DNA of 64,000 nucleotides, taken from Bacteroidales bacterium (GTDB lineage Bacteria; Bacteroidota; Bacteroidia; Bacteroidales; UBA932). The position numbers were made by a program, and so were the translations under genes. The first letter of the stretch is position 1. The number at the start of each line of letters is the position of its first letter. Below the pieces are notes generated by a model. The model was not told the origin of the DNA, made no database searches, and worked only from the letters and a program-made list of their open reading frames with translations. The stretch spans positions 38,859 through 102,858 of the forward strand of contig JAFVWT010000007.1 of NCBI GenBank assembly GCA_017501525.1. The letters are read 5' to 3'. Shown piece after piece: positions 9,729-18,436 of the stretch.

Positions 9729-9816
9729 TTAAGGGAGATTCTATAAAATCCGCGTTTAAAGGATAGGCTTCCAAAACTTCTGCGCCCTTTATGGATTTTA
9801 TCGTAGTATAACCTTT
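9729..9816 (+). repeat. Dispersed intergenic repeat, copy B
   Basis: Begins AAGGGAGATTCTATAAAATC and continues GGCTTCCAAAACTTCTGCGC and CCTTTATGGATTTTATCG, in the same orientation as copy A. The 3' hairpin arm is degenerate compared with copy A. It lies directly after the stop of the 700-residue lipoprotein. Confidence 0.75.
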
Positions 9817-9848
9817 AAATGGAGATTTTAAAGGAGTTTAATCAAGTG

Positions 9849-9883
9849 AAAGAGGGGGACATCAGAATGTCTACCCTCTTTTT
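9849..9883 (+). terminator. Rho-independent terminator
   Basis: AAAGAGGG-GGACAT, loop CAGA, ATGTCTA-CCCTC, then a T run. It is a strong hairpin between the lipoprotein gene and the transporter gene, and ends the recG/lipoprotein transcript. Confidence 0.8.
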
Positions 9884-9903
9884 CATTGTTTTCAAAATTT
9901 TAT

Positions 9904-9911
9904 TACTTTTG
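9904..9911 (+). promoter_or_regulatory. -7 box of the queuosine-precursor transporter gene
   Basis: TACTTTTG fits TAnnTTTG and ends eight bases before the ATG at 9920, implying a leader of only a few bases. No convincing -33 TTTG at the right distance. Confidence 0.4.
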
Positions 9912-9919
9912 CCGCCGCT

Positions 9920-10639
9920 ATGACAAATGAATTGCTTATAATCCTATCTTTCTTCCTGATATATGGAGGAGTGATTCTTTTTTACTACTTTTTCGGTAAA
10001 AAAGGGTTATTGGCTTTCAATATCCTATCTACAATACTTGCCAACATTGAGGTCCTTATTCTTGTAAATGCCTACGGCATGGAGATGACATTAGGAAATG
10101 TACTTTTCGCAAGCACCTTTTTGATTACTGATATTTTCAGCGAAAACCACTCCCGTAAAGACGCGAATAAAGCAGTGATAATAAGCTCTTTATGCTCATT
10201 ATTCTTTGTCCTGATTTCCCAAACATGGCTTTTGTACACTCCGAGTGAAAATGATTTGGTATCAGATTCCATAAGGACAATCTTCAGCAGTACTCCCCGA
10301 ATCGTTTGCGCATCATTGGGTGTTTACCTGATTTCACAACTTACAGATGTCTGGCTATATCACAAATGGTGGGAATGGTGCAAGAAACATTTCAAGAATT
10401 CCCAAAAAGGGTTGTGGATTAGAAACAATGGCTCCACTATGATTTCCCAGCTTATCAATACCCTTTTGTACACACTATTTGCTTTCTACGGGACATATTC
10501 AAATGAAATATTATTGTCAATATTTGGCAGCACTTATCTTATCTATTTCATTCTAAGCATAATAGATACTCCTTTTGTCTACTTGGCAAGAAAGATCCAT
10601 ATCGCAACCGAGAAAAAAAATACCGAACCACAAGAATAA
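9920..10639 (+). CDS. Queuosine precursor transporter (YhhQ family)
   Basis: 239-residue inner-membrane protein with about six hydrophobic segments. The family signature lies in the third segment and loop: LVNAYGMEMTLGNVLFASTFLITDIFSE, where the TDxxSE element is characteristic, followed by the later QLTDVWLYHKW and RNNGSTMISQLINT blocks of the YhhQ/VUT_1 family (PF02592). Members import queuine or 7-cyano-7-deazaguanine for tRNA modification. No queuosine biosynthesis gene lies nearby, so the substrate is inferred from family only. It converges with rho. Confidence 0.88.
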   Translation: MTNELLIILSFFLIYGGVILFYYFFGKKGLLAFNILSTILANIEVLILVNAYGMEMTLGNVLFASTFLITDIFSENHSRKDANKAVIISSLCSLFFVLISQTWLLYTPSENDLVSDSIRTIFSSTPRIVCASLGVYLISQLTDVWLYHKWWEWCKKHFKNSQKGLWIRNNGSTMISQLINTLLYTLFAFYGTYSNEILLSIFGSTYLIYFILSIIDTPFVYLARKIHIATEKKNTEPQE

Positions 10640-10657
10640 CTCTAAGCGGTCCGGTAT
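10612..10657 (-). terminator. Terminator of rho, overlapping the transporter 3' end
   Basis: On the minus strand AATACCG-GACC pairs with GGTTCGGTATT and is followed by eight T residues. The loop is long (about 18 bases), but the U tract is strong. It uses the last codons of the convergent transporter gene. Confidence 0.6.
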
Positions 10658-10702
10658 TTATCAAAATCAGCCTTCACAAATGGGAAGTGCTATAAATTGC
10701 AT

Positions 10703-12643
10703 CTACTCTCCATTAAGCATTGTAATGAGAAACTCTTCATTGCTCAATGTTGATTCAAGACGTTTTTTCATAAATTCCATTGCCTCAACACTTGTCATAT
10801 CGGCAAGATGATTTCTAAGAATCCACAATCTGTTTATAACCTCTTTGCTTATCAACAGATCATCACGGCGGGTACTGCTTAAAGTGACATCCACTGCAGG
10901 GAATATCCGCTTGTTTGCCAATTTTCTGTCGAGCTGCAACTCCATATTTCCGGTACCTTTGAACTCCTCAAAGATAACATCGTCCATTTTAGAACCTGTC
11001 TCAGTAAGGGCAGTTGCCAGAATAGTCAGAGAGCCACCATTTTCAATGTTTCTCGCCGCACCGAAAAATCTTTTGGGTTTATGAAGAGCATTGGCATCCA
11101 CACCGCCGGAGAGGACCTTGCCCGAAGCAGGTTGCACCGTATTGAATGCCCTTGCAAGACGTGTAATTGAGTCCAGCAAAATTACAACATCGTGCCCACA
11201 CTCAACCATTCTCTTAGCCTTTTCCAATACTATGCTTGCCACTTTCACATGCCTTTCTGCAGGTTCATCAAATGTCGAAGCAACTACCTCTGCTTTAACG
11301 CTTCGTGCCATATCTGTGACCTCTTCAGGACGCTCATCGATCAGAAGCACTATCATATACACTTCAGGATGATTATCGGCTATTGCATTGGCTATTGACT
11401 TGAGTAACATTGTCTTACCTGTTTTTGGCTGAGCCACTATCAAGCCACGTTGTCCCTTACCTATAGGTGTAAACAAATCTACAACTCTACAAGAGAGGTC
11501 ATTATGACCATTACCGGTAATATTGAACTTGTCATCAGGGAAAAGAGGTGTAAGAAAATCAAATGGAACCCTATCCCTTATATATTCGGGAGAACGTCCG
11601 TTTATGCTCTTAATCTTTACCAATGGGAAATATTTGTCTCCCTCCTTAGGGGGTCTTATCTCCCCTATAATAGTATCACCTGTCTTCAGGGCATAGCTTC
11701 TAATCTGAGATTGTGATACATATATATCATCAGGAGAATTCAGATAATTGTAATCAGAAGAGCGCAGGAAACCATATCCATCGGGCATAATTTCCAACAC
11801 ACCCTGACCTTCTACGATTCCTTCGTATTCAACTCTGGGAGGTTTAGAATTAACTACCTGTTTCTCTGTATTCTCCTTCGGTTCAGCTTCAACAGACTCC
11901 TTCTGATTTTGTTCAAGCCCATCGGTCTGGGGAACAGAGTCCTGCTTAGGCATCGGAACAGACTCTTTCTGCATCCTCTGCTCACCTACCCCTCGTTCTT
12001 CAACACGGGTATCAAATTGCTCTGCTGCAATCTCCACATCTGAATTTTCAGATACAGAATCCTGCTTGACAACAGTAGAAGATTTCTTTGGACGACCTCT
12101 TTTCTTCTTGGGAGATGTTGGTTCTGAAGGTAGGGCAGTCACCTCTGTCACAGTATTCTGTATCGCCTCTACTGTTACCTGTTGCTCATCCTTAACATCT
12201 TGTGACTGCTGAACCTCAACCCTGTTTTCAGGTTGCTTCCTGCCAGGTCTTCTTCCCCTCTTGGGTTTAGGCTGAGATATGGTATTCTGAGGTGTTGGCT
12301 CTACTTGTTCATTGACAACTTCCTCCTGCTTAACACTAACACTACCTTGTTCCTCTGTCTGATCCTGATTTTTATTTTCTAAGAAATATGACTTTATCTC
12401 CTGATGCTTATAAACTGCGGGATCTGTCGAGAAAATAGAGTCTGCCGGGCTCTGCTGAGGTTTTTGTATTCTTTTTCTTCTTTTCAAACGAGGCATTTCC
12501 TTACTTTGTATTGCCTGTTCATCAAGAATCTTGTAAACCAAGTCATCTTTGGAATATGAGTCAGCCTTTTTAATACCTAATTCCTGAGCTATAACATATA
12601 GTTCCTCGGGAGTCTTTGCTACTAAATCTAATATTCCGTACAT
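10703..12643 (-). CDS. rho: Transcription termination factor Rho with long disordered insert
   Basis: Hexameric RNA-dependent ATPase that terminates transcription. The 646 residues are about 225 more than E. coli Rho. Residues 1-45 form the small helical N-terminal domain. Residues about 50-285 are low-complexity, rich in Q, E, K, P and S, with two basic AT-hook-like spots ([17 protein letters not shown]). Then come the OB RNA-binding fold ([15 protein letters not shown]) and the RecA-like core with Walker A AQPKTGKT and the [11 protein letters not shown] and GGVDANAL blocks. Such inserts are known in Bacteroidota Rho and have been reported to drive condensate formation in Bacteroides thetaiotaomicron. 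The upstream 242-base gap holds a hairpin. Confidence 0.96.
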   Translation of the reverse strand: MYGILDLVAKTPEELYVIAQELGIKKADSYSKDDLVYKILDEQAIQSKEMPRLKRRKRIQKPQQSPADSIFSTDPAVYKHQEIKSYFLENKNQDQTEEQGSVSVKQEEVVNEQVEPTPQNTISQPKPKRGRRPGRKQPENRVEVQQSQDVKDEQQVTVEAIQNTVTEVTALPSEPTSPKKKRGRPKKSSTVVKQDSVSENSDVEIAAEQFDTRVEERGVGEQRMQKESVPMPKQDSVPQTDGLEQNQKESVEAEPKENTEKQVVNSKPPRVEYEGIVEGQGVLEIMPDGYGFLRSSDYNYLNSPDDIYVSQSQIRSYALKTGDTIIGEIRPPKEGDKYFPLVKIKSINGRSPEYIRDRVPFDFLTPLFPDDKFNITGNGHNDLSCRVVDLFTPIGKGQRGLIVAQPKTGKTMLLKSIANAIADNHPEVYMIVLLIDERPEEVTDMARSVKAEVVASTFDEPAERHVKVASIVLEKAKRMVECGHDVVILLDSITRLARAFNTVQPASGKVLSGGVDANALHKPKRFFGAARNIENGGSLTILATALTETGSKMDDVIFEEFKGTGNMELQLDRKLANKRIFPAVDVTLSSTRRDDLLISKEVINRLWILRNHLADMTSVEAMEFMKKRLESTLSNEEFLITMLNGE

Positions 12644-12735
12644 TTAATCGATTTTAATATTTAAAAGGATCTCTACAAATTTCAATGCTGCTTCTACAAA
12701 TTACCTATCGCCGTTTACGAAATATTCTTTAGAAA

Positions 12736-12794
12736 ATTTCAGTATTTTCAAATCTCTACAGCCCAAACTAAAGGGCATTATAGAATACTGAAAT
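12736..12794 (-). promoter_or_regulatory. Nested hairpin in the ridA-rho gap (possible rho leader)
   Basis: Perfect 11-base arms ATTTCAGTATT (12736-12746) and AATACTGAAAT (12784-12794) enclose an inner GCCC/GGGC hairpin (12761-12776). No T run follows on either strand, so it is not a standard terminator. It lies 90-150 bases upstream of the rho ATG, where a structured leader for Rho autoregulation could sit; that role is inference. Confidence 0.4.
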
Positions 12795-12885
12795 AGTTCA
12801 AAAGGAAATATAAAGAATGTAAAAATTCAGACATTAATATCTGAGAACATCCGATGGTAGTTACAGAAGTTCCTTTATAAAAAAA

Positions 12886-13266
12886 CTATTTGACAGCAAT
12901 AACGTCTGCCTCTACAAGTGCTCCTTTGGGAAGTGCTGCAACCTGATATGCAACTCTTGCAGGATATGGCTCTGTAAAATACTGAGAGTATACTTCATTC
13001 AATGTTCCGAAATCTGACATATTTTGAAGATATACAGTTGTTTTTACAACATTTGAAAAATCGTATCCAGCCTCTTCCAATACATATTTAAGATTGGTAA
13101 ACACCTGAACCATTTGCTCTCTTACTCCACCTACTGCGAATTCTCCTGTTTTTGCATCAATTGGCAACTGTCCTGATACATAAAGGGTTCCGTTTGCTTC
13201 AACTGCTTGGCTATAAGGTCCTACAGCTGCGGGAGCCAAAGGACTTGAAATTACTCTTTTACTCAT
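12886..13266 (-). CDS. ridA: RidA family enamine/imine deaminase
   Basis: 126-residue member of the YjgF/YER057c/UK114 family, which hydrolyses reactive 2-aminoacrylate and related enamines made by PLP enzymes. Start chosen at 13266 (MSKRVISSPLAPAAVGPYSQA), the family N-terminus; longer in-frame readings run into the lptD gene. Family blocks seen are YVSGQLPIDAKTGE and the C-terminal PARVAYQVAALPKGALVEAD, with the substrate-binding Arg in PARVA and the catalytic-site Glu in ALVEADVIA. It follows the lptD stop by 29 bases and is probably in its transcript. Confidence 0.95.
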   Translation of the reverse strand: MSKRVISSPLAPAAVGPYSQAVEANGTLYVSGQLPIDAKTGEFAVGGVREQMVQVFTNLKYVLEEAGYDFSNVVKTTVYLQNMSDFGTLNEVYSQYFTEPYPARVAYQVAALPKGALVEADVIAVK

Positions 13267-13295
13267 AATATTATTTTTTATAATGTGTTTATTAA

Positions 13296-16178
13296 TTATC
13301 GTCTTGCATCCCATTGAGATGACTGTTTGCGGTACTGCAACAAATCGGCTAATGCTGCCGCTTTTGCATTTATTCTGAAGCTCCATGATGACCATTGTCC
13401 CATAGGTATCCATGAGAATGAGATCTGGAAACAATGCAGATCATACGTAGCGCTCAATTGAGTTGTTGATAATTTAAGTTTGGTTATATCAAAACCTGTA
13501 TTTACATTGATATTCAGGTCTTTAGTCAATCTTACCTGAGCAGACATCGAAAGAGTCTGAGTATGAGTATTCTTGATAATCAACTGCTCATTTGTATATT
13601 GATAAGACTTGCTGTAGCTATATGAATAGCTGAAATTCAATGCCCAAGGAACATTTGGATTGAGGTAATAAACCCAACCTCCGGGGATATATTCTCCTGT
13701 AACAGGATGATAATATACTTTATTATATGAGCCTGCAGACATTGAAGCTCCCGATCCTCCTCGGCCACCATGTCCGCCATGTCCACCATGCCCTCCGCCA
13801 GGAGCACCTCCTCCACCTCCCTGAGAGCCGTCATTACCTTTGCCGCGTCCCTCACCATTTATGCTGAAGTTGGCAGAGACACTTGCATTGGTAAGTCTGA
13901 AAAGGTTAAACCCACCCTCCTGAGTAATGTTATAGACATTATGGCGACGGCCACGCTCATCGATTGCATAAGGGTCAAGAGTCATATTCGCACTAATACC
14001 AACCTTTTCCAATATATTTGTATTCATATCAATACGGATATTGGAAAGTTTCATTGAGTCCGCAAGGAAATTATATGAACCTGACAGACCAAGATTGTCT
14101 ATTATCTTTATCTTTCTGGTACCTGTTCCTGTCGTATCCTCAGGGTTGACTACCTTTGCTTCTATATTGTTCTTAACACTGAAATTTAACGAACCTGTCT
14201 TACCCTTCTGTGGAGGAGAATTGATACCTCCTGCCCATTTATTATACTCAACACTTTTTTCAACTCCATTGACATCCGTATAGTTATAAATTCTCCATCC
14301 GTTCATTGCCGTTCCCATTTCAGGGGAAAACGAAGCCGATAGCGAAGGACTTATCATATGCCTTATAGCTTTGAGTTTTCCACGTCTGAAATTAAACAGA
14401 CCATAGATACGGGTACTCATAGAGAGACCGGCAGAAAATGTTTGAGTCACACCGAAATCATCAAATTGATTTGTCCTGACAACCTCCATTTTGTTGGTCT
14501 CGGGATTATAATACTGGTTTTGGGAACTGAAATACCAGTTCATTCCATAATTGACTGTCGGAGAGAAATTGATATACTTCAATAAAGTGAATGTCGGAAG
14601 TTTTATATCAAATTTATGGGTCATTCCTGTTTTGAGTTTCTTCCAGAAATCGGGTTCCTTTATCTCCCTTGCCTTGAAATCGATTTTGTTTTGGAATGAA
14701 GTGTTATATCCTATAGAGAAATCTTCATACCATTTTGATTTACCCACTTTATTTTTACGCTTGAAGGGATAGAATTTGTTCACATTCAATGTAATGTTGG
14801 GCAAGGTCAAAGAGTATGAACTATCCCGAGAGTTCTGGTTATGCAGGGCATTCACAGACAGACTCAACGCACTCCAAGTCTTGGAGTATGAAATTGATGA
14901 CTGAATTTGACTTTGCAAGGCTTCCTGCATGTTAGTTGAGTTGTAGCGGTTATTTGAAGGGCTGGAGAAGTTTACAGATGCTCTGAACGATGTCCCCGGA
15001 TTTGCTTTGGAATCTTGGGTATGACTCCATTTTACCCCAAAGTTTTTGGTCTGGAAAAAGTCAGGACTTCCCTTATCTCCTGTCTGGTCATTTGAATATT
15101 CCAAATCGAAGGTACCATTGAATTTGTATCTCAATTTGTACCGGGACGACATTTTCACATTCCATGACCCTTTCGTAAAGATACTTCCTGTCAAAGCCAT
15201 ATCGAAGTAGTCCCCTATTACGAAATAGAAACCTCCATCTTTCATAAACAGACCTCTGGCCTCCTCCTCTCCAAATGTAGGGAAAAGAATACCACTCGCT
15301 CTATCGGGTCTCTTGGGGACAAATCCAAATGGAAGGACAATAGGTAGCGGAACATCCTCAAGAACCAGCCATGCGGGACCGAATACAGTCTTTTGTTTTG
15401 GCTCTGTCTCCACTACAGCCTTGGACATCTTCAGATAGTAGTGAGGATGATCCAATTCGCACACTGTATATTTTCCTCCTGAGATATTGATAGACTTGTT
15501 TGGCATCATATTGAGGTTATCACCTCTGAGCTGTCCATCCTCCTCGTCAGTAATCATATTTTTGATTCGGGCTTTACCTGTCTCGAAATTATAGAATACA
15601 TTATCCATTGAATAGGCCTTGCCCGCTTGAGTCATCTTGGGTTTGCCCGTTACCACGCCATTGGTATCAGCCACTCCGGCAGCATAAACCACTTTCTTGT
15701 TGACATCGTACTCCATATATTCCGCCGTCAACTCCATATCCCCGTAGGTAACCTTAACATCACCATAATAATATATCATATTGCGACCATTGGAAAAGTC
15801 CTCCACCGTAGAGTCCCTGGCTACAGAGAAAGCGGGGCGGTCAACCATCCCTTTGGGCCGGGGCAATGTATCTCTCGCCGATAGAGAATCGGCTACGGCA
15901 ACAGAATCTGCAACAGATACCGATGTTGTGTCAGCCAATCCCAATGAGTCTGCGGTGATAAGAGAATCCTTTGGAGAGAATCGCAATTGCTCCCTGGAGA
16001 CCATCCTTAAATTTCTTGAAGTATCTGCATTAAGACGATTGACAACAGGTGCCGCAAGAGTATCAACATCTATAAAATCTCTCACCCTCACTTTCATACC
16101 TGCGAATGCGGAGCTTGAAACTAAAGTGAGAATCAATATTATAAGTGAAAACCTTATGGAGATTTTTGAAATATACAT
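13296..16178 (-). CDS. lptD: LPS-assembly protein LptD, Bacteroidota type
   Basis: 960-residue outer-membrane beta-barrel that inserts LPS into the outer leaflet. It has an N-terminal signal peptide (about 1-27, ending SSSAFA). An LptA/OstA-like periplasmic domain follows (about 115-230: IYYYGDVKVTYGDMELTAEY), then a long barrel of alternating aromatic/polar strands. Residues about 776-817 are an unusual Gly-rich loop containing GGHGGHGGHGGRGG, which sits between predicted strands and so probably faces outward or lines the lumen. The protein ends in WDARR rather than a classical C-terminal Phe. The family call relies on overall layout and the OstA-like part. Confidence 0.85.
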   Translation of the reverse strand: MYISKISIRFSLIILILTLVSSSAFAGMKVRVRDFIDVDTLAAPVVNRLNADTSRNLRMVSREQLRFSPKDSLITADSLGLADTTSVSVADSVAVADSLSARDTLPRPKGMVDRPAFSVARDSTVEDFSNGRNMIYYYGDVKVTYGDMELTAEYMEYDVNKKVVYAAGVADTNGVVTGKPKMTQAGKAYSMDNVFYNFETGKARIKNMITDEEDGQLRGDNLNMMPNKSINISGGKYTVCELDHPHYYLKMSKAVVETEPKQKTVFGPAWLVLEDVPLPIVLPFGFVPKRPDRASGILFPTFGEEEARGLFMKDGGFYFVIGDYFDMALTGSIFTKGSWNVKMSSRYKLRYKFNGTFDLEYSNDQTGDKGSPDFFQTKNFGVKWSHTQDSKANPGTSFRASVNFSSPSNNRYNSTNMQEALQSQIQSSISYSKTWSALSLSVNALHNQNSRDSSYSLTLPNITLNVNKFYPFKRKNKVGKSKWYEDFSIGYNTSFQNKIDFKAREIKEPDFWKKLKTGMTHKFDIKLPTFTLLKYINFSPTVNYGMNWYFSSQNQYYNPETNKMEVVRTNQFDDFGVTQTFSAGLSMSTRIYGLFNFRRGKLKAIRHMISPSLSASFSPEMGTAMNGWRIYNYTDVNGVEKSVEYNKWAGGINSPPQKGKTGSLNFSVKNNIEAKVVNPEDTTGTGTRKIKIIDNLGLSGSYNFLADSMKLSNIRIDMNTNILEKVGISANMTLDPYAIDERGRRHNVYNITQEGGFNLFRLTNASVSANFSINGEGRGKGNDGSQGGGGGAPGGGHGGHGGHGGRGGSGASMSAGSYNKVYYHPVTGEYIPGGWVYYLNPNVPWALNFSYSYSYSKSYQYTNEQLIIKNTHTQTLSMSAQVRLTKDLNINVNTGFDITKLKLSTTQLSATYDLHCFQISFSWIPMGQWSSWSFRINAKAAALADLLQYRKQSSQWDARR

Positions 16179-16201
16179 TTAATCTCTTTGAGAATGGAGC
16201 A

Positions 16202-16232
16202 CAAATATAGTCTTTTTTGAACTCCTTCCAAA
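16202..16232 (-). promoter_or_regulatory. lptD promoter
   Basis: Minus strand: TTTG (16229-16232), 19-base spacer, TATATTTG (16202-16209). This is a full match to the Bacteroides consensus. It interlocks with the oppositely oriented amidase promoter. Confidence 0.7.
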
Positions 16233-16247
16233 GTTTTATTACATTTG
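16216..16247 (+). promoter_or_regulatory. Amidase-mlaD promoter
   Basis: TTTG (16216-16219), 20-base spacer, TACATTTG (16240-16247). Only nine bases separate the -7 box from the ATG at 16257, so the leader should be about 3-6 bases. Confidence 0.7.
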
Positions 16248-16256
16248 TGGCCTAAA

Positions 16257-17342
16257 ATGACTAAAAAATTTTTAACAACGGTTTTTTTTGTTGCAGCCAT
16301 TTGTCTTTTCCAATTGGCACCTGCCTTTTCACAGTCAAAACAACTTGTGAAACTAAAAACTGTTGTTATCGATGCAGGACATGGAGGAAAAGACCCTGGA
16401 GCCATAAACGGCAAAACATATGAAAAAAACATAACTCTGTCCGTTGCCCTTAAACTTGGCAAATTGATAGAGGATAATTATCCTGACGTCAAGGTTATTT
16501 ATACCCGCAAAACAGATAAATTCGTAGAATTGCACGACAGGGCTGCGATTGCCAACAAGAACAACGCCGACCTCTTCATTTCCATCCATGTAAATGCCGC
16601 TTCCAACAAATCTGCCCACGGACATGAAACATTTGTCATGGGTACAGCTATGAGCCAATCCAATCTTGAAGTTTGCCAGTTGGAAAACAGTGTCATCGTC
16701 CTTGAAAATGACTATTCCTCAAAATATGAAGGATTTGATCCTGGCAACCCGGAATCATATATCATTTTCTCCCTGCTGCAGAACGCACATCTGGAGCAAT
16801 CTCTCGACTTTGCAACACTCGTACAACAGAAAGCAGGCAACAGCCCCATCAAAAGGGACAGAGGTGTAAAACAAGGGAATCTGATAGTCCTCTGGAAATG
16901 CACAATGCCGGCAGTACTGATCGAACTTGGTTTCATTTCCAACACAAACGACCTGAAATCCCTCAAAGGAGAGAGCAATCAGCAAGCAATGGCCCGATAC
17001 ATCTTCAACGCATTCAAAGAATACAAAAAAGGATACGATACTGAGATATACATTCCTGACAATTCCTTGAAACAAGAACAACAAGAAGAGAAAAAGGAGA
17101 ATCAGGTAAAAGGTCCTGCCGAACCGGAAGTAAAATTCGGAATACAGATTATGGCTATAAACCACACCTTAGACAAAAACTCACGCGAGTTCAAAGGGTA
17201 CAAGGCCAAATATTTCAAATCTGGAAAATACTACAAATATTATATCGGAGAATATTCTAGCAGGGAAGAGGCCCAGAAAGCTCTTCCAAAAATAAGGAGA
17301 ACATTTCCTGAAGCATTCATCATTAAATTGGAACAGAAATGA
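16257..17342 (+). CDS. N-acetylmuramoyl-L-alanine amidase with SPOR-like C-terminus
   Basis: 361-residue zinc amidase that cuts the bond between MurNAc and the stem peptide during cell separation. The ATG at 16257 (MTKKFLTTVFFVAA) begins a signal peptide ending PAFS; a TTG four codons upstream lies inside the promoter -7 box and is rejected. The Amidase_3 domain carries VIDAGHGGKDPGA (Zn His), EKNITL (Zn Glu), FISIHVNA (Zn His) and LIELGFISN (catalytic Glu). After a charged Q/E/K linker, the last 75 residues (FGIQIMAINHTL...YYKYYIGEYSS) resemble a SPOR peptidoglycan-binding domain. Its stop overlaps the mlaD start (ATGA). Confidence 0.93.
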   Translation: MTKKFLTTVFFVAAICLFQLAPAFSQSKQLVKLKTVVIDAGHGGKDPGAINGKTYEKNITLSVALKLGKLIEDNYPDVKVIYTRKTDKFVELHDRAAIANKNNADLFISIHVNAASNKSAHGHETFVMGTAMSQSNLEVCQLENSVIVLENDYSSKYEGFDPGNPESYIIFSLLQNAHLEQSLDFATLVQQKAGNSPIKRDRGVKQGNLIVLWKCTMPAVLIELGFISNTNDLKSLKGESNQQAMARYIFNAFKEYKKGYDTEIYIPDNSLKQEQQEEKKENQVKGPAEPEVKFGIQIMAINHTLDKNSREFKGYKAKYFKSGKYYKYYIGEYSSREEAQKALPKIRRTFPEAFIIKLEQK

Positions 17343-18244
17343 GAAAAGAAGTAAAATTAGGGATATTGATGTGCATAATAGTTGCTGCCACCTTCTTTGC
17401 AATGGATTTTTTAAAAGGAAAAGATCTTTTCACCAATGACATCAAACTGCATACTACTTTAGAAAGTGTGGAAGGATTGGCTGTATCTACCCCCGTTAAC
17501 ATCCAGGGTTACAAAGTAGGAAATATAACGGAATTGTCATACAACCCAAAAGAAAGGGTGTACAACATCACATTCTCTGTATTGGAGGAATTCAACATTC
17601 CGGATGACTCACGTCTGGAAGTGTATAGTTCCGACATACTTGGTTCCAAAGCGATGAGAATATCCTTGGGACAATCCTCACAATATTTCAGTTCAGGAGA
17701 CCACATACCGGGGGCATTTGCGCCGGATATGTTGGGCCAACTCCTTGGTGGACTTACAGAAACGAAACAGCAAGTCGATACTCTACTTACAAACCTTAAC
17801 ATTACAGTAAATTCGATAAATGGTATTTTGAACGAAAACAACTCCGAGAATATTGCATCGGTAATGGAAGATCTCCAAAAAACAATGTCAGAGATTGCTG
17901 GAATAGCATCTGCCGTCAATGAGAAAACTCCTCAAATCGAATCAATCATAAGTGGTTTTGAAAAAGTATCCAACACACTTGCTTCATCCTCTGAAGCAGT
18001 CGGAAAGACCATTGCAAATGCTGAACAGATTACAAATGCCCTAACAGAATCACAAATACAGGAATCACTCAAATCGCTAAAAGAGCTTCTTGACAATCTT
18101 CAAAATGAAAGCGGAACAATTGGAAAACTACTCAGCAGCGATTCACTTTATAACTCAATAACCTCTTTATCAAGTCATTTGGACAGCCTTGTTACAAAGA
18201 TTGAAAAAGACCCTAAAAAATACATAAAAATTTCAATATTTTAA
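17339..18244 (+). CDS. MlaD/MCE-domain lipid transport protein
   Basis: 301-residue periplasmic protein anchored by one N-terminal membrane segment (about 5-23). One MCE domain (about 35-115) is recognised by LHTTLESVEGLAVSTPVNIQGYKVGNI and RLEVYSSDILGSKAM. Then comes a long helical, probably coiled-coil tail rich in S, N, E and L. In the Mla system MCE rings carry phospholipids between membranes. No ATPase or permease gene (mlaF, mlaE) is adjacent, although such genes may be elsewhere. The ATGA overlap with the amidase suggests translational coupling. Confidence 0.88.
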   Translation: MRKEVKLGILMCIIVAATFFAMDFLKGKDLFTNDIKLHTTLESVEGLAVSTPVNIQGYKVGNITELSYNPKERVYNITFSVLEEFNIPDDSRLEVYSSDILGSKAMRISLGQSSQYFSSGDHIPGAFAPDMLGQLLGGLTETKQQVDTLLTNLNITVNSINGILNENNSENIASVMEDLQKTMSEIAGIASAVNEKTPQIESIISGFEKVSNTLASSSEAVGKTIANAEQITNALTESQIQESLKSLKELLDNLQNESGTIGKLLSSDSLYNSITSLSSHLDSLVTKIEKDPKKYIKISIF

Positions 18245-18436
18245 AGGGAGTTTTTTATTCAGACATCCACAAATTTGCCAAATAAATTTTTTTCAAGGGC
18301 AAACATATTGGCTTTCAATGGCTTTATTTTTTGAGCGTTTTTTTTATTTTTTTGTTTGGTATTTTTTTTCCATTTTTGCCATCCGATTAAAACTATCAGC
18401 ATAGGATTATTAACAATTTTCAACCTTTAACAATTG
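18245..18436. other. AT-rich dnaA upstream region
   Basis: 192 bases with several runs of six to nine T. There is one weak DnaA-box-like site (ACATCCACA near 18258) and no array of boxes. I see no full promoter consensus. I do not call an origin here. Confidence 0.4.

Noticed and set aside
16245-16256. TTG start for the amidase four codons upstream
   Set aside because: The TTG is part of the -7 promoter box; the ATG at 16257 begins the signal peptide.
18245-18436. Origin of replication next to dnaA
   Set aside because: Only one weak box-like site, no array of DnaA boxes and no dnaN neighbour. AT-rich DNA alone does not support an origin.
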